A DNA stretch of 10,521 bases from UBA3071 sp965369635 (GTDB lineage: Bacteria; Chloroflexota; Anaerolineae; UBA3071), in contig CBDURC010000105.1 in assembly GCA_965369635.1 (NCBI GenBank), positions 1 to 10,521 on the forward strand, written 5' to 3'. The notes beneath the pieces are model-generated. The model saw only the letters and a program-made list of their open reading frames with translations. It did not search any database and was not told the DNA's origin. The position numbers and the translations under genes are program-made. Shown here piece after piece: positions 1 to 5,577 of this stretch (position 1 is its first letter; every line of letters starts with the position of its first letter).

Positions 1-10
1 AGAAGAAGAA

Positions 11-40
11 CATCCGTGTTTGTCCGTGTTCATCCGCGTC
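11..40. repeat. Short tandem repeat, period 10, three units
   Basis: Three consecutive 10-mers lie at 11-20, 21-30 and 31-40 (catccgtgtt, tgtccgtgtt, catccgcgtc). They match at 7 to 8 of 10 positions and stay in exact 10-bp phase. The array precedes the Nudix gene and its left end may extend beyond the window. It is non-coding in the start chosen for that gene, although an open frame runs through it. It belongs to the same general style as the period-7 array at 3073-3148 and the period-8 arrays near 9738 and 10182. Its function is unknown. Confidence 0.6.
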
Positions 41-76
41 CTGGCCAAAGTGTCCGGTAGTGAGTGGGAGGATAGC

Positions 77-712
77 ATGGAACTGAGAACGAAACTCCAA
101 GAGTGGGCCGACGAACTGCGGGCCATCGCCCAGAACGGCCTCCTTGTCGCCGCCAATGAACAGGACAAAGCCAACTGCAGACGCATTCGGCGGCTGGCCG
201 CCGAGATCTTCGCTGCCACCACCACCCGAGATGCCGAGGAAGTACTGCGCCTCTACTCCAGGGACGTGGGCTACGTCACGCCCAAGGTCGTGGGCAATGG
301 GGCCATCTTCAATTTCAATGACCGAAACGAGATCCTCCTGATCCGCCGCCAAGACAATGGACTATGGGCCCTCCCCGGCGGGGCCCTCGAGGTAGGAGAG
401 ACGGCAGCCGGGGGCGTCTGCCGCGAAGTGTGGGAGGAGACGGGGCTTCGCGTCCGTGTCACGGCTCTGACCGGCATACACGACTCGCGGCTGTGTGGCA
501 CCAACTCGCCCCATCATCAGTACCACCTGGTATTCCTGTGCGAGCCCCTCGACGACGCCAAGCCCAAGGTCAGCGAAGAGACCCTCGACGTCGGCTGGTT
601 CTCTGAAGAGGCCCTGCCTCCCCTCGCCCCTGGACATCCACTGCGTATCGCTCAGGCCTTCCGCTTCCACCGAGGGGAGATGGACGAGCCGTTTTTCGAC
701 GGTAAAGGGTGA
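77..712 (+). CDS. Nudix hydrolase with PF12535-type N-terminal domain
   Basis: This 211-residue protein should hydrolyse a nucleoside diphosphate linked to another moiety; the substrate cannot be read from sequence. Residues 1-60 form a helical N-terminal domain (ELRAIAQNGL, then RRLAAEIF) typical of the family annotated as hydrolase of X-linked nucleoside diphosphate. The Nudix fold follows from about residue 68. A complete Nudix box spans residues 102-124 with the pattern G-x5-E-x7-REVWEETGL, so the metal-binding glutamates are present. I chose the ATG at 77 because GGAGG at 67-71 precedes it by 5 nt and the protein then begins at the family's usual N-terminus; a longer frame opens at 20 but runs through the repeat. 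The next gene starts 24 bp downstream, suggesting one transcript. The Nudix class is very likely; ADP-ribose or similar substrates are only possibilities. Confidence 0.93.
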   Translation: MELRTKLQEWADELRAIAQNGLLVAANEQDKANCRRIRRLAAEIFAATTTRDAEEVLRLYSRDVGYVTPKVVGNGAIFNFNDRNEILLIRRQDNGLWALPGGALEVGETAAGGVCREVWEETGLRVRVTALTGIHDSRLCGTNSPHHQYHLVFLCEPLDDAKPKVSEETLDVGWFSEEALPPLAPGHPLRIAQAFRFHRGEMDEPFFDGKG

Positions 713-736
713 GCGACGAAAAACCGGAGAAATGCC

Positions 737-1774
737 ATGGAAGCCGACCCCATCCCCTGGCTCTTGGAGCCCGACAATCCCTCGGTACGTTACCTCACCT
801 TGCGTCACCTGCTGGAGCGGCCCGAGAGTAACCCCGAAGTCCAGGCAGCCCGTGCCGCCATCCCCCGCTCTCGCGTGGTGGAGCGCATATTCGCCCGTCA
901 GGCCCCCGGCGGCTTCTGGGGCGATCCGGCCACTCCCTACCAGCCCAAGTACAAAGCCACCTACTGGACGCTGATGGTGCTGGGTCACCTGGCGTTGAGC
1001 CGAGAGGACGAAAGAGTGCGGCGGGCAAAGGAGCACATCTTCCGCTTCCAGCAGCCGGTGGGGGGCTTCGCCGAGTACGGGGAGGAGGGAGCGCGACGGG
1101 AGTACGCTCATGTAGTGCAACGCAGGCAGTCTCGAGGCAAAGAGCCGCCCGAGGAGGCGCCCTTCGTCGCCGACATCGTCCACCAGATGACCCTCTCCTG
1201 CCTGACGGGGAACGTGGTCGCTGCCCTGCTCCGCTTGGGCTACGGCGACGACCCGCGGCAAAGGCGGGCCGTGGAGTGGCTGGTGAGCATCCAGAAGGCT
1301 GACGGCGGCTGGCTCTGTCCCTACTGGAAGGCCCACATCAGAGACACCCATTCCTGCTTCCACGGCACCATCTGCGCCCTGGAGGCTTTGGCTGAGATCC
1401 CGGAGGACAAACGGCCGCTCGCGGTGCAGGAGGCTGCGGCGCGTGGTGCCGAGTTCCTGCTGATGCACCGCCTCTACCGGGCCGATCACCACGACTTCCA
1501 GATCATCAACCCCAACTGGCTGAAACTGGCCTTCCCCTGGTTCTACGGCTACAACATCCTGCGAGGACTGTGGGTGCTGACGCGACTGGGTGTCCAGGAT
1601 GAGCGGATGGAGGACGCTCTGGCTGTGCTGCGGCACAAGCAGACCTCCGAAGGGAAGTGGGTGCTGGAATCGACCCCCTACGGGCGGATGCAGGCCAACC
1701 TGGAGAAGAGAGGCCAGCCCAGCAAGTGCGTGACCCTCTATGCCCTGTGGGTGCTCAAGAGGGTCAACGGATAG
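737..1774 (+). CDS. Alpha/alpha-toroid (terpene cyclase/prenyltransferase-like) protein
   Basis: A 345-residue protein built from repeated alpha-hairpins with QW-like motifs: APGGFWGDP near residue 57, FQQPVGGFAEYG near 103, IQKADGGWLCPYW near 190 and KQTSEGKWVLES near 302. This is the squalene-cyclase/protein-prenyltransferase toroid fold. I see neither the DxDD motif of class II squalene-hopene cyclases nor a signal peptide, and it is about half the length of a full cyclase. A catalytic cyclase role is therefore unsupported. Relatives in Chloroflexota genomes often carry uninformative or wrong names. GGAG at 725-728 precedes the ATG at 737 by 8 nt, and the Nudix gene ends 24 bp upstream, so the two are probably co-transcribed. 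The fold is likely; function is unknown. Confidence 0.85.
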   Translation: MEADPIPWLLEPDNPSVRYLTLRHLLERPESNPEVQAARAAIPRSRVVERIFARQAPGGFWGDPATPYQPKYKATYWTLMVLGHLALSREDERVRRAKEHIFRFQQPVGGFAEYGEEGARREYAHVVQRRQSRGKEPPEEAPFVADIVHQMTLSCLTGNVVAALLRLGYGDDPRQRRAVEWLVSIQKADGGWLCPYWKAHIRDTHSCFHGTICALEALAEIPEDKRPLAVQEAAARGAEFLLMHRLYRADHHDFQIINPNWLKLAFPWFYGYNILRGLWVLTRLGVQDERMEDALAVLRHKQTSEGKWVLESTPYGRMQANLEKRGQPSKCVTLYALWVLKRVNG

Positions 1775-1988
1775 AAAACGGACAAACGGATGAACCGGAA
1801 AACGAGGCAACCGAACCCGGCAAACACCCCGTGCCGACCTTCTACCTACAGCGCCACCCGCCGACACCGTTCGCCCCATCACCACCGCAGACTTCATCCC
1901 CCAACGCCCTACTGCCGCAACCACGCCCAGATCATTCGGGGCACGGCTAGACCCAGCCCGCCGCTTCCCCTGGTGGCACCCTTTCTTC

Positions 1989-2020
1989 GACCGTTCACCC
2001 CCCAAACCTGACCGTTCGCC
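1989..2020 (+). promoter_or_regulatory. Paired direct repeats resembling a LytTR regulator operator
   Basis: GACCGTTCACC (1989-1999) and GACCGTTCGCC (2010-2020) match at 10 of 11 positions and are offset by exactly 21 bp, two helical turns. The second copy ends 9 bp before the -35 box. From established knowledge, LytTR-domain regulators bind two imperfect 9-bp direct repeats about 12-13 bp apart, with consensus (T/A)(A/C)(C/A)GTTN(A/G)(T/G). The core ACCGTTC(A/G)C fits 8 of 9 positions in both copies. A LytS/LytTR-type pair is encoded at the right end of the window, so an activator site for the exporter operon is a reasonable inference. Confidence 0.5.
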
Positions 2021-2029
2021 GCAAAAAGG

Positions 2030-2058
2030 TTGACCCCCGCAGCACTTTCTGTCATGAT
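2030..2058 (+). promoter_or_regulatory. Sigma70-like promoter with extended -10 for exporter A
   Basis: TTGACC at 2030-2035 and CATGAT at 2053-2058 are separated by 17 bp, and TGT (2050-2052) gives an extended -10 TGn motif. The -10 hexamer is only a 4 of 6 match, consistent with dependence on an activator bound to the repeats just upstream. The predicted transcription start is near 2065, immediately before the leader hairpin. Confidence 0.5.
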
Positions 2059-2066
2059 AGGGTTAA

Positions 2067-2102
2067 CAGACCCTTCTGGTTTCGGAGAACCCGAAGGGTC
2101 TG
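2067..2102 (+). promoter_or_regulatory. Leader hairpin upstream of exporter A
   Basis: CAGACCCTTC (2067-2076) and GAAGGGTCTG (2093-2102) are perfect 10-bp inverted repeats. Inside them GGTT (2078-2081) pairs with AACC (2088-2091) around a 6-nt loop, with one mismatch between the two stems. It starts within a few bases of the predicted transcription start and ends 9 bases before the AGGAGG ribosome site. No T-run follows, so it is not an intrinsic terminator. It could be a 5' mRNA-stabilising stem, an RNA regulatory element, or a DNA operator for a dimeric repressor. Confidence 0.55.
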
Positions 2103-2122
2103 CACGAACACAGGAGGACAGA

Positions 2123-3079
2123 ATGGCACTGGTAGAAGTCAACAACCTCTCCAAGATCTATGGCGATGTCCAGGCCGTGGACGGCGTCAGTTTCGAGATC
2201 CAGCAAGGAGAGATCTTCGGGCTGCTGGGGCCCAACGGGGCAGGAAAAACGACGACCATCAACGTGCTCTGCACCTACACCGAGCCGACAGCGGGGGAGG
2301 TCACCATCGCCGGGCACAGCGTCGTCGCCGAACCGGAAGCGGTCAAGCGGGCCATCGGCGTGGTGCCCCAGGACATCGCCCTCTACCCCGACCTGAACGG
2401 GGTGGAGAACCTGCGCTTCTTCGGGCGCATGTATGACATCCCCAAGGCCAGGCTGGAGCAGCGTATCGGCGAACTGCTGGAGTTGGTCGGCCTGGCCGAA
2501 CACGCCCGCAAGCGGGTGGAGCACTACTCCGGTGGGATGAAGCGACGGCTGAACCTGGCCGTGGGGTTGCTGAGCGAGCCCCGCTTCCTGATGCTGGACG
2601 AGCCGACGGTGGGCGTGGACCCGCAATCCCGCAACGCCATCTTCGAGAATATCCAGTCCCTCAACCGGCAGGGGCTGACCATCCTCTACACGACCCACTA
2701 CATGGAGGAGGCAGAGCTTCTGTGCGACCGCGTGGCGATCATGGACGAAGGGCACATCATCGCCCTTGATACGCCGCAGAACCTGATCAACACCATGGGC
2801 ATGGGCATCATCCACATCGGGGTCAAGGATGGCATGGATGAGGAGATGCTGGCCCCGCTTGGGGCGGGGCTGGCCCGCCTGCAGGCTCTGCCCCAGGTCA
2901 AGGCTGTCACCTGTCGCGACGACACTCTGGCTTTCGAGACCGTGGACGCGCAGCGAGCCCTGCTGGAGATCATCGGTCTCTTCAACGAGACGGACACGGT
3001 CATGACCTCGCTGGAGATCCTGGAGCCAAACCTGGAGAGCGTGTTCATCCAGTTGACGGGGAAGCAGTTGCGGGATTAG
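2123..3079 (+). CDS. ABC exporter ATPase (exporter A)
   Basis: A 318-residue cytoplasmic ATPase that should power the ABC-2 permease encoded next. All motifs are present: Walker A GPNGAGKTT (residues 36-44), Q-loop Q83, signature YSGGMKRRL (135-143), Walker B FLMLDEP (155-161), D-loop and H192. The roughly 100-residue C-terminal extension ending in LESVFIQLTG is typical of the DrrA/CcmA-like drug, lipid or Na+ exporter ATPases. I chose the ATG at 2123 because AGGAGG (2112-2117) precedes it by 5 nt and the protein begins directly with the nucleotide-binding domain. Its TAG stop (3077-3079) is the last three bases of the first unit of the heptad repeat. ATPase function is near certain; the cargo is unknown. 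Confidence 0.96.
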   Translation: MALVEVNNLSKIYGDVQAVDGVSFEIQQGEIFGLLGPNGAGKTTTINVLCTYTEPTAGEVTIAGHSVVAEPEAVKRAIGVVPQDIALYPDLNGVENLRFFGRMYDIPKARLEQRIGELLELVGLAEHARKRVEHYSGGMKRRLNLAVGLLSEPRFLMLDEPTVGVDPQSRNAIFENIQSLNRQGLTILYTTHYMEEAELLCDRVAIMDEGHIIALDTPQNLINTMGMGIIHIGVKDGMDEEMLAPLGAGLARLQALPQVKAVTCRDDTLAFETVDAQRALLEIIGLFNETDTVMTSLEILEPNLESVFIQLTGKQLRD

Positions 3080-3148
3080 GGATTGGAGATTAGAGATTGG
3101 ATGTTGGAGGTTGGAGACTGGAAATCCAACATCCAACTTCCAACATCC
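3073..3148. repeat. Heptad tandem repeat turning into its own inverted copy
   Basis: Seven consecutive 7-mers run from 3073 to 3121 (ggattag, ggattgg, agattag, agattgg, atgttgg, aggttgg, agactgg). They are followed by inverted units aacatcc, aacttcc, aacatcc at 3128-3148. The bases 3097-3122 and 3125-3150 can pair over 26 positions with 22 matches around a 2-nt loop. The array contains the stop codon of the upstream ATPase and ends about 20 bp before the permease start. No T-run follows, so a terminator is unlikely; it could instead tune mRNA processing between the two genes. Confidence 0.8.
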
Positions 3149-3171
3149 AAACCAAGGATTGGGGGTACACG

Positions 3172-4383
3172 ATGAAAAAACTACTATACATCGCTCTGAA
3201 CGAACTGCTGTTGCTGCGCAAGGACAAGATGGCTGTCGTTTGGATGATCATCTTGCCCCTGGGGATGACGACCATCATGGGCCTGGTGTTCGGTGGCTTC
3301 GGCGGGGGCAGCGAAGCGGTGATGATTGACCTACCGGTGGTGGATCACGACGGAGGCGAGATGGCTGCCGTGGTGCTGGACATCCTGTTGCAGACGGAGA
3401 GCCTGCACGTGGAGATGGAGTACGACGAGGAGACGGCTCGCCAACTGCTGGCCGACGGCAAGCGGGCCGGCGTGGTGCTCATCCCCTCGGGCTTCAGCGC
3501 TGCTATCACCTCCGGCCAGCCCACCGTCCTGGAGTTGATTGTCACTCCCGGCGGGCAGACCGCCCCGCTGCTGGAGGGGATGGTACGGGGCGTCACCAGT
3601 GGCTTCTCCAACGTACAGACGTCGGTGGAAGTGGCCATCAGCGAGGTGCAGCGAGCCACCGGAAGCACCGATCTGGATTATGAGGGAATCGCCAGTCGGG
3701 TGGCAGCCACGGCCCTGGAGCGGCTGGAGGACCCGCCGGTCCGCGCTCGCATCACCACCGTGGGCAGTGAAGAGGAGGAAGAGTTCAACATCTTCGACCA
3801 GGCGGTGCCGGGCTACGCGGTGATGTTCGCCATGTTCACCGTGCTCTCGGCGGCCGGGGGCATCCTGGAGGAGAAGGAGCGGGGCACCTTCAAGCGGCTG
3901 CTCATCTCCCCCATCCCTCAGTGGTCGCTGCTGGGCGGCAAGCTCCTGGCTCAGTTCCTCGTGGGCGTGGGCCAGATCGCACTGATGTTCATCTTCGGAG
4001 CGTTCGTCTTACGCGTCGGCCTGGGGAGTTCGCTCTTGGGGCTGCTACTGATCACCCTGGCCACCTGCTGGGCCACCACCAGCCTGGGCATCCTGCTGGT
4101 GGCCGTGATCCGCTCGCGCAAGCAGATCCACCCCATCACCACGCTGATCATCCTGGGCTCCTCGGCCATCGGCGGTTCCTGGTTCCCGTTGTTCATGATG
4201 CCCAAGGCAGTACAACAAGTGGCCCGCATCACCCTCGTCGCCTGGGCGATGGAAGGGTACAACCGGCTGATGATCCTGGGCGGGAGCCTGGCTGACGTGT
4301 GGGTAAACATCGGGGTTCTGGTCCTCTACGGTGCGGTCTGCTTCGTCGTCGGTCTCAAGCTGTTCCGGTTCAAGGAGGCGTGA
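3172..4383 (+). CDS. ABC-2 type permease with large extracytoplasmic domain (exporter A)
   Basis: A 403-residue inner-membrane permease, partner of the ATPase upstream. One transmembrane helix lies near residues 20-42. A large extracytoplasmic domain occupies about 45-205, and five or so membrane helices fill the C-terminal half. This is the ABC2_membrane_3 layout (NatB/YhfB-like exporters). The cytoplasmic coupling segment GGILEEKERGTFKRLLISP follows the second helix. The frame opens earlier, at 3097, but that start lies in the heptad repeat; I prefer the ATG at 3172, preceded by GGGGG at 3161-3165 and giving the usual MKKLLYIALNEL start. The last 41 codons are repeated at 5421-5543. The cargo may be a drug, lipid or peptide; nothing here decides. 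Confidence 0.93.
   Translation: MKKLLYIALNELLLLRKDKMAVVWMIILPLGMTTIMGLVFGGFGGGSEAVMIDLPVVDHDGGEMAAVVLDILLQTESLHVEMEYDEETARQLLADGKRAGVVLIPSGFSAAITSGQPTVLELIVTPGGQTAPLLEGMVRGVTSGFSNVQTSVEVAISEVQRATGSTDLDYEGIASRVAATALERLEDPPVRARITTVGSEEEEEFNIFDQAVPGYAVMFAMFTVLSAAGGILEEKERGTFKRLLISPIPQWSLLGGKLLAQFLVGVGQIALMFIFGAFVLRVGLGSSLLGLLLITLATCWATTSLGILLVAVIRSRKQIHPITTLIILGSSAIGGSWFPLFMMPKAVQQVARITLVAWAMEGYNRLMILGGSLADVWVNIGVLVLYGAVCFVVGLKLFRFKEA
4261..4383 (+). repeat. Direct repeat copy 1: 3' end of permease A
   Basis: These 123 bp align without gaps to 5421-5543 (offset 1160) with 108 identities. The first 80 bp differ at only 2 positions, whereas the last 43 bp differ at 13, including a different stop codon. 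The two copies bracket the toxin-antitoxin cassette. Confidence 0.95.
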
Positions 4384-4429
4384 GGATTTCTTGGAACCGA
4401 AGGTTGGATGCTCATTGCTCTCTGGCATC

Positions 4430-4762
4430 TCAGTTGGGGGCAGCAGCTATATCTTCCAGCAAGGCTCTGATCTCGGCACGGGCCTCGGCTGGTGTGGTCT
4501 GATCCAGGGCTACATCCCGGCGGCGCAACTCGTCCATCATCTCGTAGAGGGTGAGGCCGGCATCCGCAGCGGCGCGCTCCAAAGATATCTGTCCCTGTTG
4601 GTAGCGGCGGATGGCCTGCTCCAGTTTCCAATTCCTGACTCCCTCGATCAGGTACTTACGCGCCACGTCGGTTTTGCGCAGCGATTCCTGATCGGCGATC
4701 CGTTTCAGATGGTGGGCCAGTTCAGTGTCAATGCGGAGGTTAAGTTGGACTGTCTGAGCCAT
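4430..4762 (-). CDS. Antitoxin: RHH N-terminus with UPF0175-like C-terminus
   Basis: A 110-residue protein, probably the antitoxin of the PIN toxin encoded just before it on the same strand. Residues 1-45 (MAQTVQLNLRIDTELAHHLK onward) look like a ribbon-helix-helix DNA-binding domain. The stretch AIRRYQQGQISLERAAADAG and the following LYEMMDELRRRDV match the helical pattern of UPF0175 family antitoxins. I chose the ATG at 4762 because AAGGAG lies 9 nt upstream of it; an ATG 3 codons earlier is too close to that site. The start lies inside the toxin gene, with a 23-bp overlap, implying translational coupling. The gene ends 46 bp from the stop of the convergent permease A. It likely represses its own promoter at 5366-5394. 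Confidence 0.8.
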   Translation of the reverse strand: MAQTVQLNLRIDTELAHHLKRIADQESLRKTDVARKYLIEGVRNWKLEQAIRRYQQGQISLERAAADAGLTLYEMMDELRRRDVALDQTTPAEARAEIRALLEDIAAAPN

Positions 4763-5333
4763 TGTCTTCATCTCCTTCCCCTGTATCGGCAGGGGGCAGT
4801 TCCAGGCGGGCAGCAATCTCCTCAGCCAGCCCTTCACGCTCGAACAAGGTCGCCGGGTCCATTCCGGTGAGGATGGCTAGCTCCCGTAACAGGGATTTGA
4901 AGCCGGTCAACGAGACGTAACCACGGAGCAGGGCCAGGAATAGAATATCCACGCTCTGTATCGTGCGTGCCCTGTGGTTGGCGGCCACCCGACGGGCTTT
5001 CTTGTCGTGCAGAATCGCTTTGAGGCCCCGGTGAATGGCACAAGCGATCGTCTCGCACTCTCCCGGCCCCAGACGAGGGTCACTTTGCTGCAAACTCTGG
5101 GCCAGCCTGACCTCGTCCTCGCTAAGTGATATGAGCACAATTGACCCTGTGTTGATAGCAGCAGCGATTCGTTCGGCGTCTCTCAGATCCCGTTCCCTGC
5201 CGGCGACTACCGTCTCCCGGAACACTGCAGGACAGATGCCCACCGGGCCAAGCACCTGGTGTAAGAAATCCAATTGATCAATCTTGGCGAAGTAGATTAG
5301 CGGAGAAGCATCGGCAACGATGGAAAACCCCAC
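4740..5333 (-). CDS. PIN-domain (VapC/DUF3368-like) toxin
   Basis: A 197-residue PIN-domain protein, expected to be a Mg2+-dependent ribonuclease toxin. Acidic residues in PIN positions are visible: D8 in VADASPLIYFAK, E40 in PAVFRETVV, E92/E94 in LGPGECETIA, and D110 in AILHDKKAR. That pattern is typical of the DUF3368 branch. The C-terminal 40 residues are a charged extension beyond the usual 155-residue core and contain the overlap with the antitoxin start. It starts with GTG at 5331-5333, preceded by GGGAGG with a 4-nt spacing; no better ATG exists. The order is toxin first, antitoxin second, the reverse of most VapBC pairs. The toxin role is inferred from fold and partner. Confidence 0.87.
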   Translation of the reverse strand: MGFSIVADASPLIYFAKIDQLDFLHQVLGPVGICPAVFRETVVAGRERDLRDAERIAAAINTGSIVLISLSEDEVRLAQSLQQSDPRLGPGECETIACAIHRGLKAILHDKKARRVAANHRARTIQSVDILFLALLRGYVSLTGFKSLLRELAILTGMDPATLFEREGLAEEIAARLELPPADTGEGDEDNGSDSPT

Positions 5334-5365
5334 GATTCCTCCCTGAGGATCTGGTATTCGCTAGG

Positions 5366-5394
5366 ATTGTATAACAGATTGTGCATAATGTCAA
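5366..5394 (-). promoter_or_regulatory. Strong promoter of the toxin-antitoxin cassette with candidate operator
   Basis: On the minus strand TTGACA (5394-5389) and TACAAT (5371-5366) are 17 bp apart, an 11 of 12 match to consensus. Between them lies the imperfect palindrome ATTGTGCATAAT (5378-5389, 10 of 12 self-complementary), and ATTGT recurs at 5366-5370, 12 bp away. The palindrome fits an autorepressor site for the RHH antitoxin. The transcript would start near 5359, about 25 nt before the GTG start. Confidence 0.65.
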
Positions 5395-5420
5395 GCGGGC
5401 GATCGAGGAAGGAGAGGTTC

Positions 5421-5543
5421 AACCGGCTGATGATCCTGGGCGGGAGCCTGGCTGACGTGTGGGTGAACATCGGGGTTCTGATCCTCTACGGTGCGGTCTG
5501 TTTTGCTGTCGGGCTGAAGCTGTTCAAATTCAAAGAAGCGTAG
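5421..5543 (+). pseudogene. Remnant 3' end of a second ABC-2 permease
   Basis: This fragment still encodes the last 40 residues of an ABC-2 permease in frame (NRLMILGGSLADVWVNIGVL through KLFKFKEA) and ends in TAG at 5541-5543. It is 88% identical to the end of permease A (4261-4383). Upstream of 5418 the frame no longer resembles a permease and has no start, so it is a truncated remnant, not a gene. Its stop is 34 bp before ATPase B, the position a permease would occupy in a contiguous exporter operon. The sharply different similarity of the first 80 and last 43 bp suggests recombination between paralogues, not a simple recent duplication. Confidence 0.88.
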
Positions 5544-5577
5544 AGGCGATTGTTCAGCATTCTGGAGGTGATGAAGA

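Larger units (their letters stand above)
1775..2122 (+). other. 348-bp intergenic regulatory region
   Basis: No convincing gene lies here; the short open frames lack family character and Shine-Dalgarno sites. The left part (1766-1799) holds irregularly spaced copies of AACGGA or AACCGGA, starting inside the end of the upstream gene. The centre is C-rich and contains one isolated ACCGTTCGCC at 1866-1875. The right part holds the paired direct repeats, the promoter and the leader hairpin listed separately. I see no intrinsic terminator after the toroid gene. Confidence 0.7.

Noticed and set aside
1866..1875. Third copy of ACCGTTCGCC as part of the LytTR operator
   Set aside because: It is isolated, 124 bp upstream of the pair, without a partner at 21 bp. 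In C-rich sequence this may be chance.
362..2005. Long minus-strand open frame of 547 codons
   Set aside because: It lies opposite the Nudix and toroid genes, which have complete family motifs, and its own translation is low-complexity and shows no domain. It is a high-GC shadow.
2063..3136. Long minus-strand open frame opposite ATPase A
   Set aside because: ATPase A has every ABC motif intact on the + strand; the antisense translation has no recognisable motif.
3073..3150. Intrinsic terminator or CRISPR array
   Set aside because: The hairpin is not GC-rich and no T-run follows. Units are only 7 bp with no spacers, so it is neither a terminator nor a CRISPR array.
4384..4429. Bidirectional terminator between permease A and the antitoxin
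   Set aside because: Only a 4-bp AACC/GGTT stem is present and there is no T-run on either strand.
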